Part shown: positions 34,059 through 39,626 of the stretch, one piece after another
Layout: each line of letters starts with the position of its first letter
Numbering within the stretch: the first letter of the stretch is position 1
Position numbers and translations under genes: made by a program
Notes under the pieces: model-generated
Database searches by the model: none
Told to the model about the DNA's origin: nothing
Seen by the model: only the letters and a program-made list of their open reading frames with translations
Origin: a virus
Length of the DNA stretch: 41,029 bases
Virus record (IMG/VR): IMGVR_UViG_3300047550_000409
Coordinates: 1 to 41,029 of that record
Reading direction: 5' to 3' (one strand)

Positions 34059-34298
34059 CTATCCCTCCAGTACTCCGTTCTCGGGAACGGGTGCGGTTGC
34101 TAGTGTACCACAACTTGCGCATTCCATGTCAACGAAATACAATTCTATCGAGCCGTCATCTTTATCGAACACAGTCTTTAGATTCCATATCTCGCTACCG
34201 CATGGGCACACTGTTGTCGGTGTCCCACGAATATCCATCGCTTGTTTGTAGTCTGGCTTCAGTTCTGTTATGTGCTTTGGCTCTTCTCTCTTGCCCAC
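34059..34298 (-). CDS. Small zinc-ribbon protein, GTG start
   Basis: A 79-residue product. VCPCGSEIWNLKTVFDKDD then FVDMECASCGT contains two cysteine pairs that could bind zinc. I use the GTG at 34298 because GGAGGAG lies just upstream; an ATG at 34238 is an alternative. The first 30 residues overlap the previous gene by about 100 bases in another frame. One base separates the stop from the FmdB-like ATG. Confidence 0.6.
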   Translation of the reverse strand: MGKREEPKHITELKPDYKQAMDIRGTPTTVCPCGSEIWNLKTVFDKDDGSIELYFVDMECASCGTLATAPVPENGVLEG

Positions 34299-34473
34299 TT
34301 CTCCTCCAGTCTTTCATGATTGCGGGTGCGTTAGCGCACTCGGTTACTGACATATGATAGTGCCATACTGTCTTGCTTTTCAACTTATTAGATACAGTAT
34401 AGTACTCGCCAGCTAGTGGTTTAGCACATGCTGAACAGAACTTTATATCTTTTAGTTGTAGTTGGGTAGCCAT
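34195..34473 (-). CDS. Small Cys-containing protein, unknown function
   Basis: A 92-residue product starting at an ATG overlapping the previous stop (TAATG). Residues 1-55 look genuine: KDIKFCSACAKPLAGEYYTV and WHYHMSVTECANAPAI, with a possible Cys/His metal site. The last 35 residues are basic and overlap the next gene, so the real end may differ or the overlap may be a frameshift. No family is recognised. Confidence 0.5.
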   Translation of the reverse strand: MATQLQLKDIKFCSACAKPLAGEYYTVSNKLKSKTVWHYHMSVTECANAPAIMKDWRRSGQERRAKAHNRTEARLQTSDGYSWDTDNSVPMR

Positions 34474-34874
34474 TAGTGCCAGCCCTTCTTCTTAAAGTGT
34501 GCCCACGCTTGACAAGGGGTCTTGTATCTATGATAGATATACTCAAGACCCCTGTCTATCTGTTGCGTAGGGGGTGTGCTTGGGTCAAGTCCCAATATCT
34601 GTGGGATACCGCCAGCATTTTTACCTGCTACTTTTATTTTATTGTATGCGTCAGGGTTCCATGCTGATTCCTTACCCCACAGTTTATTGAGACAAGACAT
34701 CTGTTGGTCACGCCATACGCCAAGTCTATCGTATGCGTAACCTTTGCTATCCTCAACCGACCAAGTTTTTTGAAGAGGGTACTTGTGCGGAGACTTGAGA
34801 GGTTCGACAATATAAATTGAAGTTACTGCTACAACTGCTACGATTAGCGTTGTCTTCTTTACAAACTTTCCCAT
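34473..34874 (-). CDS. Membrane-anchored or secreted transglycosylase-like protein
   Basis: A 133-residue protein. Residues 1-7 are basic and 8-24 hydrophobic (TTLIVAVVAVTSIYIV), a signal or anchor segment. The rest resembles the C-terminal SLT/transglycosylase-like domain of actinobacterial secreted proteins: MSCLNKLWGKESAWNPDAYN (catalytic Glu in KES), AGGIPQILG, then IDRGLEYIYHRYKTPCQAW and an AHFKKKGWH end. It would cut glycan strands at the cell wall. It lies far from the lysis cassette, among early regulators, so a role in entry, host-wall remodelling or superinfection exclusion is possible. It overlaps the WhiB gene by 16 bases. Confidence 0.78.
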   Translation of the reverse strand: MGKFVKKTTLIVAVVAVTSIYIVEPLKSPHKYPLQKTWSVEDSKGYAYDRLGVWRDQQMSCLNKLWGKESAWNPDAYNKIKVAGKNAGGIPQILGLDPSTPPTQQIDRGLEYIYHRYKTPCQAWAHFKKKGWH

Positions 34875-35188
34875 ATGCGAACCCTCTCCCTTATTCTTTC
34901 AGCCAACACAACAGCGTCCATTACTAGTGTTGATGTCGTGCTTCTACCTGCTGCTACTAGTCGCTCACCTGGAAGCGAGCCACCCCATATGCCATTCTCT
35001 AGGTTATTATAGCGCATGCCTATCTCTAGGCAATCGTCTTTGACAGGGCAACGCTCGCAGAAACTTAGCGCATATATGGAGTTGTCCATAAGTTGCTCGG
35101 TCTCTTTGACAGATGGCTTGCCTTGTTTAGTGAACTCGGGAAACCATAAGTCGGGGTTGCTGTGTCCAGTACAAGCACCTGTTAGCAT
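34859..35188 (-). CDS. WhiB-like transcription factor
   Basis: A 109-residue protein. One Cys at position 6, then FCERCPVKDDCLEIG (C-x2-C-x5-C), supply the four ligands of the Wbl iron-sulfur cluster. GIWGGSLPGERL is the family's G[VI]WGG turn, followed by a basic C-terminal helix. Wbl proteins bind the principal sigma factor and redirect transcription; phage copies can repress or rewire host programmes. This gene is the main reason to place the host in Actinobacteria. It is near the middle of the leftward early block, which fits a regulator. Confidence 0.9.
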   Translation of the reverse strand: MLTGACTGHSNPDLWFPEFTKQGKPSVKETEQLMDNSIYALSFCERCPVKDDCLEIGMRYNNLENGIWGGSLPGERLVAAGRSTTSTLVMDAVVLAERIRERVRIWESL

Positions 35189-35189
35189 G

Positions 35190-35432
35190 TTATCCTCTGT
35201 TATGTGTAGGTGAATAGATTGGAAAGATTGTAACTATTCCAGTCAGTAACTCTGCCCACTTGCGGGCTTCGTCTACTGTACTGAATGTTCCATACATGAC
35301 GGAGCGGTTGGCTACATCAGTAGGAAATACTAGTACTGAGTAACCTGCCACCAGCATACCTGCTAGTGGCTCGGCTACTGCGATATTGTTATGCGCTGAA
35401 GACAACGCTTGTGTATCCGTCGAGTCGGTCAT
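35190..35432 (-). CDS. Small early protein, unknown function
   Basis: An 80-residue alpha/beta protein (MLVAGYSVLVFPTDVANRSV then FSTVDEARKWAELLTGIVTI). The pattern strand-turn-helix-strand resembles small uncharacterised actinophage proteins. It starts inside the upstream gene (44-base overlap) and its stop lies one base from the WhiB ATG. No catalytic motif is visible. Confidence 0.55.
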   Translation of the reverse strand: MTDSTDTQALSSAHNNIAVAEPLAGMLVAGYSVLVFPTDVANRSVMYGTFSTVDEARKWAELLTGIVTIFPIYSPTHNRG

Positions 35433-35682
35433 GAGTTGTAATCAATCCCTTCTTGCCATTGAGGTGGCGGTATGTGCCGTCGCCTAGTGATACCCACATA
35501 GACTTAGGCTTGAAGCGTGCTTGAGTTGGTAGTGCCTTGAGAATTGTACCACGAGGGTAGTAGTTCTCTGTCTGCTCAACCTCAGTTACGAGTGAGCGTA
35601 GTTCGTCAGCGATTGAACTGAACGAGTCGATACGATACGCTAAATCATCTAGCGCATCTGCGATGAGTGTTGCGTTAGTCAT
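35389..35682 (-). CDS. Small early protein, unknown function
   Basis: A 97-residue product with an acidic helical first half (LIADALDDLAYRIDSFSSIA) and a beta second half (PKSMWVSLGDGTYRHLNGKK). An AAGGAAT ribosome site precedes the ATG. The 44-base overlap with the next gene suggests translational coupling. Function unknown. Confidence 0.55.
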   Translation of the reverse strand: MTNATLIADALDDLAYRIDSFSSIADELRSLVTEVEQTENYYPRGTILKALPTQARFKPKSMWVSLGDGTYRHLNGKKGLITTHDRLDGYTSVVFSA

Positions 35683-35702
35683 TATATTCCTTTGTTAGTT
35701 GG

Positions 35703-36611
35703 TTAGATTAGTGTGTCTTGGTACTTATTATACACCCTTACCCATTGGTTGTCAAAGTCAAACTCTGTGTGAGACTTAGCGGACTTGGGTGTATAGCACA
35801 TACAGTCTTGATAGTTAGCCCAACACGACATACATGCCTCACAGTATTGGCAATACTCTGCGGATATATCTATGTCTATAAGAGCCTCGCACATGGGGCA
35901 TTGGTCGATAACAAGGTAGCCGTCGTTGTCTGCCTTAGCAGATAGTTCTTGGTAGTAGGCTTGCTCGTCAGCGAACGATGAGTCATATGCGATTGTGTCA
36001 ATGATAGGGTGAGCGTCGGCTTTATAGTATGAGTGTTGCGTATAGGTACTACGCTTGTAACTTGAGTTGCTCCACCATACTCCGTTGTCGTCCCAATGAC
36101 CTAACTTCTCGTTGATGAGATAGAGTTGGTATTGAGCCTTAGGATTGGTGGTGAGCACGGCTATCTTACTTCCGCTTGCCCACCCCTCAATCATGCGGTA
36201 CAGATTTTCATCTTCCAGAGCGCAGACACCACCGAGTTTAGGTAGTGTATCCTCTGCGAAGATACGCGTATCACTACGCTTGTCATCTTTCCCTATGAAT
36301 GTATCTAGCACACCATTGTGTGCGAGTACAGTATCAGCATCGTCACCCACTTGGAATGGGTGGCAGTTATCCTCATTCTTTACGCCATGCGTAGCATAAC
36401 GAGCATGCCATATAGCGTAGCCGTGTGGATATTGTTGGCGCATATGAATGAACTTACCCACCGCCTTACGAGCAGACATGGTACGATAACGGAATATCTT
36501 GCCGTCAATTATCATGGCGAACCCGTAGCCGTGTGGATTAGAACACGCGCCTTCTGTAAGTTCCTCGCGCTTTGGTATAGCGTTAGGCTTACAGACAACT
36601 AATAGACACAT
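35703..36611 (-). CDS. Class II glutamine amidotransferase with C-terminal zinc domain
   Basis: A 302-residue Ntn-hydrolase. Met removal would expose Cys (MCLLVVCKPNAI), the nucleophile that releases ammonia from glutamine. IWHARYATHGVKNEDNCHPF and LAHNGVLD are the glutamine-binding Arg/His and Asn-Gly motifs. The catalytic fold covers about 1-190. The end (about 235-280) is Cys-rich: CPMCEALIDI, YCQYCEACMSCWANYQDCMC, suggesting zinc binding. It is ten bases downstream of the amidoligase gene, implying one pathway in which ammonia or glutamine-derived amide is used for amide-bond chemistry. The acceptor is unknown. Confidence 0.85.
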   Translation of the reverse strand: MCLLVVCKPNAIPKREELTEGACSNPHGYGFAMIIDGKIFRYRTMSARKAVGKFIHMRQQYPHGYAIWHARYATHGVKNEDNCHPFQVGDDADTVLAHNGVLDTFIGKDDKRSDTRIFAEDTLPKLGGVCALEDENLYRMIEGWASGSKIAVLTTNPKAQYQLYLINEKLGHWDDNGVWWSNSSYKRSTYTQHSYYKADAHPIIDTIAYDSSFADEQAYYQELSAKADNDGYLVIDQCPMCEALIDIDISAEYCQYCEACMSCWANYQDCMCYTPKSAKSHTEFDFDNQWVRVYNKYQDTLI

Positions 36612-36621
36612 AACACCCCCT

Positions 36622-37839
36622 CTAGGCGTTGATTAGTGGTCGGTTATCTAGTGATACGCTAGGCACTTTGGACATGCGTAGGTATAGGTTAGGGTACTTG
36701 CCGTTGTTGCTGGCTACCCAATCAGCGAACCACTCCCACTTGAGCATGCCCAACTTGACATCGGACACGGACAAGTCGCGTGTGTATTCTACTGAGGCGT
36801 GGCATAATTCGAGTGCCGTCATGACACCCTCGCGCTTCATATTGCCACGGAAGAAGCGCAACTCTAGTGTGTAATCGTTGTTGGTATTGACCGCCGAGTA
36901 TCTCTCGGTGCGGAAACCAGCGTGTATCTTCTCACGAAGATTGAACTGCGGTATGCCCCACTCGTCGGGCTTGTACACATCATCAAAGCGAGCGAAGCGT
37001 GAGTTCTTACGCCCTGCTAACTTCATCATCTCGCGTGGGTTCTTATAGATTAGTGATAAGAACCTATGTGTGTGAGCACCCGACTTGAACGCAGCACGGG
37101 ACACATGGACATGTAGTCCACATGTATCGGTATCCCACGAGCGAGCACCATAGTTGGTGCGTAGGTGTTCGATATAATTCCATAAGTCGGTGGCTTGTTC
37201 GTATGCTCCTAGCGTATGTGGGTGTGTCACCAACTCAAAGCCCGTGCCCTCAATGGAGCCGTCTGACTTGAGATAGCACACATTGTCATTCTCTAGTGGC
37301 TCAACACCACTAACCGCCATGCTGTATAGGTTGTTAGTAATGTCGGGGAAGGTCATCTCTAACTCAAAGCCCATGTATAACCCGTGCGGGTCTACACCAT
37401 GAAAGGCAGGGTTAGGCTTGTAAGAATACTGATGTATCTTACCAGCACCACCGCCACATGAGCACGACGCGTCGCCGTCGGGATAATACTCATCACAATC
37501 GTCACAGTATGAGGCGTTGTCACTAGTACAATGCTCGCACCATGACTCGCGCCCTACTGTATAACTACCCGTGCGGTTGTCGTCATAGGTTTCGTCACAA
37601 CTGTCACAATGAAACGAATTATTTTCCCAGCAACCCTCGCACCACATACTATCCTGTACTGTGTACCATGAGTCGCTATCTGTACCCGACCATTCGCAAC
37701 GCTCGCACATGCGGTAGCAATCGCTACATACTTGGTCGCCGTTGTCTATCGTGAGTGAGTCATCTTGACTTATCTCAGAGTTACACTCAGCACAATTTAC
37801 TGTGTCGGGTGTATCGTCATCATCTATCGGCACTATCAT
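36622..37839 (-). CDS. Zinc-finger/amidoligase fusion (Amidoligase_2-like)
   Basis: A protein of about 405 residues. The first about 130 residues contain roughly eight CxxC-type pairs (CAECNSEI, CERCEWSG, CEGCWENN, CDSCDETY, CDDCDEYY), a multi-finger array. The rest matches the ATP-dependent amidoligase family: MGFELEMTFPD, a SDGSIEGTGFELVTHP motif, CGLHVHVSRAAF and ELRFFRGNM. These enzymes join an amine to a carboxylate. Start: ATG 37839 or the GTG three bases upstream, behind an AGGGGGG run. Together with the adjacent class II amidotransferase it forms a likely two-enzyme unit. Possible targets are cell-wall peptides, host proteins or a small metabolite; sequence does not decide. Confidence 0.82.
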   Translation of the reverse strand: MIVPIDDDDTPDTVNCAECNSEISQDDSLTIDNGDQVCSDCYRMCERCEWSGTDSDSWYTVQDSMWCEGCWENNSFHCDSCDETYDDNRTGSYTVGRESWCEHCTSDNASYCDDCDEYYPDGDASCSCGGGAGKIHQYSYKPNPAFHGVDPHGLYMGFELEMTFPDITNNLYSMAVSGVEPLENDNVCYLKSDGSIEGTGFELVTHPHTLGAYEQATDLWNYIEHLRTNYGARSWDTDTCGLHVHVSRAAFKSGAHTHRFLSLIYKNPREMMKLAGRKNSRFARFDDVYKPDEWGIPQFNLREKIHAGFRTERYSAVNTNNDYTLELRFFRGNMKREGVMTALELCHASVEYTRDLSVSDVKLGMLKWEWFADWVASNNGKYPNLYLRMSKVPSVSLDNRPLINA

Positions 37840-37854
37840 CACCCCCCTAGTGAT

Positions 37855-38043
37855 TTAGTATCTTATTACTTCTCCCCATAATTTTTTATCAAGCAAATCC
37901 TCTAACTCTTGTATCTGCTTGTCAAGTCGCCACATTTCAGACTCATCTACCATGAGTAATCGGTGGCGAGCCATCTGAAGCACGGCACTAATAGTGACGG
38001 CTTCATTCCAACTCAACTTTACTTTACGCCGTAATTTTATCAT
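37855..38043 (-). CDS. Small basic helical protein, unknown function
   Basis: A 62-residue protein, helical throughout (KVKLSWNEAVTISAVLQMAR then DKQIQELEDLLDKKLWG), with a basic N terminus. It starts within the stop of the upstream gene (ATGA). A promoter-like sequence overlaps its first codons (38034-38062). No family is recognised. Confidence 0.55.
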   Translation of the reverse strand: MIKLRRKVKLSWNEAVTISAVLQMARHRLLMVDESEMWRLDKQIQELEDLLDKKLWGEVIRY

Positions 38044-38062
38044 ACTTGAGCCTTGTTGTCAA
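38034..38062 (-). promoter_or_regulatory. Minus-strand promoter candidate before the amidoligase genes
   Basis: On the minus strand TTGACA (38057-38062), 17 bases, TAAAAT (38034-38039). The predicted start lies just inside the 62-residue gene, so it would mainly serve the amidoligase/amidotransferase genes downstream. It overlaps coding sequence, which lowers certainty. Confidence 0.5.
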
Positions 38063-38222
38063 GCCTAGCGTAACTCTGTTCAATCATCATGTTGGAAATC
38101 TTATCGCGTAGGTTATCCACATAGGCTTGTAGCCCTGTGAAGCCTTGTTGCTTGAGCCTTGCGCTCTCGTTGCGTAGGCTTGTGCGTAGCGTGTCCAATT
38201 CTGCTGGCGTTAGTACCAGCAT
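38040..38222 (-). CDS. 60-residue helical protein, unknown function
   Basis: I set the start at ATG 38222, about ten bases after the predicted transcription start of the promoter at 38239-38267. The longer frame up to 38306 would run through that promoter and the tRNA-like element, so I reject it. The product (MLVLTPAELDTLRTSLRNES and a helical remainder) is charged and helical. Unknown function; perhaps a small regulator. Confidence 0.55.
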   Translation of the reverse strand: MLVLTPAELDTLRTSLRNESARLKQQGFTGLQAYVDNLRDKISNMMIEQSYARLDNKAQV

Positions 38223-38238
38223 GTAATCGCTGTCGCTG

Positions 38239-38267
38239 ATAGTATCACACCCTTTCAAGCGTGTCAA
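38239..38267 (-). promoter_or_regulatory. Minus-strand promoter, early block
   Basis: TTGACA (38262-38267), 17 bases, TACTAT (38239-38244) on the minus strand. The expected start is near 38232, leaving a leader of about ten bases before ATG 38222. Spacing and the consensus -35 are good. Confidence 0.72.
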
Positions 38268-38286
38268 GTCTGCGGGCTTTCCGCGT

Positions 38287-38337
38287 GTCCCGTGTCGGAC
38301 TCGCACCGACTACCTATCCGTACCCTATGGACGGGAC
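38287..38337 (-). other. tRNA-like relic: acceptor stem plus T-arm only
   Basis: On the minus strand GTCCCGT (38337-38331) pairs perfectly with ACGGGAC (38293-38287), seven base pairs like an acceptor stem. Next to the 3' strand sits GTCGG-TGCGAGT-CCGAC (38310-38294), a 5-bp stem with a 7-base loop close to a T-loop. Only 20 bases lie between, too few for D and anticodon arms. It may be a decayed tRNA, a tRNA-derived attachment core or a regulatory hairpin pair. It sits in a gap between genes and a promoter. Confidence 0.5.
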
Positions 38338-38346
38338 TACCTAATC

Positions 38347-38676
38347 TTACTTATCGTGTATGTTGAACGCTTTGGCGCGTGGTTGTGCGTTGGCATGTAG
38401 TTGCGCTAGGATAGCGCGTTCTTGTGCTTCATCTAGGTTGGGCGTTAGTACGCGCTCCCCTGCCATGATAGCCCTGTGCGATTTACGCGCTAGGCGTACT
38501 ACTTTACCATGTACTAAGGGCGCAACAGTACGGGTATTCCCGTGCCTATCTGTAATCGTCACAGGTGAGCATTGTGCTCCCGTGAGATTATAGTGGCGCT
38601 TACCCCATTCGCGACTAGCGCGAACAGTTCGCAACTGTCTTACACCTACACCCGAACCCGCGTACGGGTTAGGCAC
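38347..38676 (-). CDS. First early gene, basic protein of unknown function, GTG start
   Basis: A 109-residue basic protein (RQLRTVRASREWGKRHYNLT and VVRLARKSHRAIMAGERVLT). The GTG at 38676 follows AAAGGAG with six bases between, a strong site, and the promoter at 38713-38742 lies just upstream. Its position as first leftward gene suggests an immediate-early role. No family is recognised. Confidence 0.65.
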   Translation of the reverse strand: MPNPYAGSGVGVRQLRTVRASREWGKRHYNLTGAQCSPVTITDRHGNTRTVAPLVHGKVVRLARKSHRAIMAGERVLTPNLDEAQERAILAQLHANAQPRAKAFNIHDK

Positions 38677-38712
38677 TGCTGGCTCCTTTCGCTTGTCTTG
38701 CTTGTTGGTGTA

Positions 38713-38742
38713 ATTCTATCATAGTGCTTTACTGCTTGTCAA
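38713..38742 (-). promoter_or_regulatory. Minus-strand promoter nearest the early genes
   Basis: TTGACA (38737-38742), 18 bases, TAGAAT (38713-38718) on the minus strand. The start would be near 38706, about 30 bases before GTG 38676 with its strong ribosome site. The extended -35 cTTGACAag is shared by several early promoters here. Confidence 0.8.
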
Positions 38743-38748
38743 GTAGGC

Positions 38749-38855
38749 GGGGAGAGTATCGGCGTGTCGGTCAATTCTAGCGTGATACTCACGGGCGACC
38801 CGCTGTTACTAAGTATCTAATCGCTAGGCATGAAACCTAGACCTAAACTCTCCCC
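38749..38855 (-). promoter_or_regulatory. Structured leader with competing stems
   Basis: GGGGAGAGT (38749-38757) pairs perfectly with ACTCTCCCC (38847-38855), closing about 107 bases. GAGTATC (38754-38760) can instead pair with GATACTC (38784-38790). CTAGCG (38777-38782) can pair with CGCTAG (38822-38827), which competes with the hairpin CTAGG-7-CCTAG (38824-38840). CGGG/CCCG forms a further small hairpin. Transcripts from the promoter at 38875-38903 would carry it as a leader. The mutually exclusive stems suggest a switch, riboswitch-like or protein-bound. It is not a tRNA: no proper arms. Confidence 0.55.
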
Positions 38856-38874
38856 TATTTACTTGTTACGCCAT

Positions 38875-38903
38875 ATTGTATCGGGTTCCCTTGAACTTGT
38901 CAA
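38875..38903 (-). promoter_or_regulatory. Minus-strand promoter upstream of the structured leader
   Basis: TTGACA (38898-38903), 17 bases, TACAAT (38875-38880) on the minus strand, near consensus. The transcript would start near 38868 and run through the 107-base structured element before reaching the first early gene. Confidence 0.8.
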
Positions 38904-39044
38904 GCCCGCCTATCTTGTCGGCGTGTCGTGTCGTACCTTGTGAGTACTTGATGACGGGAGAATCATCTCACGCCACCTACCCGCTTGTCAAGCCCCGACA
39001 CCCCACAACTTTTGTGAGATAGGTCACACCATAACGGGGCGGGT

Positions 39045-39073
39045 ATTGTACACGCTCACACCCTATATGTCAA
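39045..39073 (-). promoter_or_regulatory. Outermost minus-strand promoter, next to LexA-like boxes
   Basis: TTGACA (39068-39073), 17 bases, TACAAT (39045-39050) on the minus strand. The first LexA-like box begins 26 bases upstream of its -35, so a bound repressor could act on it. About 200 bases of noncoding DNA follow before the next promoter; I see no convincing gene there. Confidence 0.78.
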
Positions 39074-39098
39074 GCCCTGCCAATGTGATGTCTATCAC

Positions 39099-39114
39099 TC
39101 GAACACTTGTTCTA
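39099..39114. promoter_or_regulatory. LexA-box-like operator 1
   Basis: TCGAACACTTGTTCTA: the half sites fit the actinobacterial/Gram-positive SOS box TCGAAC-N4-GTTCGA with two changes at one end. It lies between the divergent promoters at 39045 (minus) and 39193 (plus). Host LexA or a phage repressor could bind. Confidence 0.7.
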
Positions 39115-39152
39115 ATATGGGGGGGCTTAGGGCATGGGGAGAGAGTCAGTAA

Positions 39153-39168
39153 TCGAACATTTGTTCTA
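39153..39168. promoter_or_regulatory. LexA-box-like operator 2
   Basis: TCGAACATTTGTTCTA, identical to operator 1 except in one spacer base. Centre-to-centre spacing is 54 bases, about five helical turns, so both could be bound on one face. It lies 24 bases upstream of the plus-strand -35 at 39193. Confidence 0.72.
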
Positions 39169-39192
39169 TGGCACAATTCACACGTTTATTAC

Positions 39193-39222
39193 TTGACAGA
39201 ACTCATGGGGATATGGTATAAT
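39193..39222 (+). promoter_or_regulatory. Plus-strand promoter toward terL and late genes
   Basis: TTGACA (39193-39198), 18 bases, TATAAT (39217-39222). Both hexamers are consensus. It is the only strong plus-strand promoter I see in front of terL. The transcript would begin near 39230, at the 11-base repeats, and run through a leader of about 400 bases. Confidence 0.82.
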
Positions 39223-39235
39223 GCCCTAGTGGATA

Positions 39236-39290
39236 CTCAGGAAAGCCTCAGGAAAGACTCAGAAGGCTCTCAGGAAACTCTCAGGAAGGG
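39236..39290 (+). repeat. Five tandem 11-base repeats (CTCAGGAAAGC-like)
   Basis: Exact 11-base period, five units: CTCAGGAAAGC, CTCAGGAAAGA, CTCAGAAGGCT, CTCAGGAAACT, CTCAGGAAGGG, followed directly by six Ts. One unit is about one helical turn, so the set could be an iteron-like protein array, a packaging (pac) site near terL or an RNA-binding leader. No CRISPR: units are too short and there are no spacers. Confidence 0.82.
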
Positions 39291-39425
39291 TTTTTTGACC
39301 CCACCATTGATAAACTCAGCGGGAATCTGGTATATAGACTCACCCAAAAAATTTCTGTTATAAGTAGCCCCCCATATAATATAGGTATAAAACGGACATT
39401 ATACCCCATAAATATAAATATATTA

Positions 39426-39463
39426 GGAAAACCTGTTCGGTTTTCCGATTTGAACAGGTTTTC
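39426..39463 (+). promoter_or_regulatory. Alternative hairpin set 1 in the terL leader
   Basis: GAAAACCTGTTC (39427-39438) pairs with GAACAGGTTTTC (39452-39463) over 12 bases. GGAAAACC (39426-39433) can instead pair with GGTTTTCC (39439-39446) over eight bases with a five-base loop. The two cannot form together. This is the logic of an attenuator or a two-state RNA switch. Confidence 0.65.
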
Positions 39464-39494
39464 TATATATGTAATATATAAATATATAATATAT

Positions 39495-39528
39495 ACGGAG
39501 CTTGCTCCGTTTATTCTACGCAAGCTCC
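39495..39528 (+). promoter_or_regulatory. Alternative hairpin set 2 in the terL leader
   Basis: ACGGAGC (39495-39501)-TT-GCTCCGT (39504-39510) followed by TTTATT resembles a terminator. GGAGCTTGC (39497-39505) can instead pair with GCAAGCTCC (39520-39528). The second pairing would remove the first, as in antitermination. It repeats the design of set 1. Confidence 0.65.
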
Positions 39529-39576
39529 TATAATATATATAATATATAATATATATAATATATATGGGGAAGCTAT

Positions 39577-39594
39577 GCCCGTTATCTGACGGGC
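39577..39594 (+). promoter_or_regulatory. Hairpin just before terL
   Basis: GCCCGT (39577-39582) pairs with ACGGGC (39589-39594) around a six-base loop, about 18 bases before the terL ribosome site. It has no competing partner that I see and could affect access of ribosomes or end a leader RNA. Confidence 0.5.
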
Positions 39595-39626
39595 GTTATA
39601 ACTGTGATTTATGGGGGGATAACTGA

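Larger units (their letters stand above)
39297..39626 (+). other. Leader of terL: 330 bases without a gene, AT-rich
   Basis: I see no convincing ORF. The stretch holds AT-repeat tracts (39480-39494, 39530-39565), two sets of alternative hairpins and one simple hairpin, listed separately, and ends with the terL ribosome site GGGGGGA (39612-39618). The layout, AT repeats around GC hairpins, is the same as at 27918-28013. Confidence 0.65.

Noticed and set aside
38223-38306. Longer start (38306) for the 60-residue minus-strand gene
   Set aside because: It would be translated from inside the tRNA-like element and through a good promoter; ATG 38222 fits the predicted transcript start.
38749-38855. 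A tRNA gene
   Set aside because: The long closing stem resembles an acceptor, but the inner hairpins do not give D, anticodon and T arms in order and the length is too great.
38963-38991. A further minus-strand promoter with TTGACA at 38986-38991
   Set aside because: The -35 is good but no acceptable -10 lies 16-18 bases away.
39236-39290. Short CRISPR array
   Set aside because: Units of 11 bases are contiguous and have no spacers; no cas genes. The Cas4-like nuclease belongs to the replication block.
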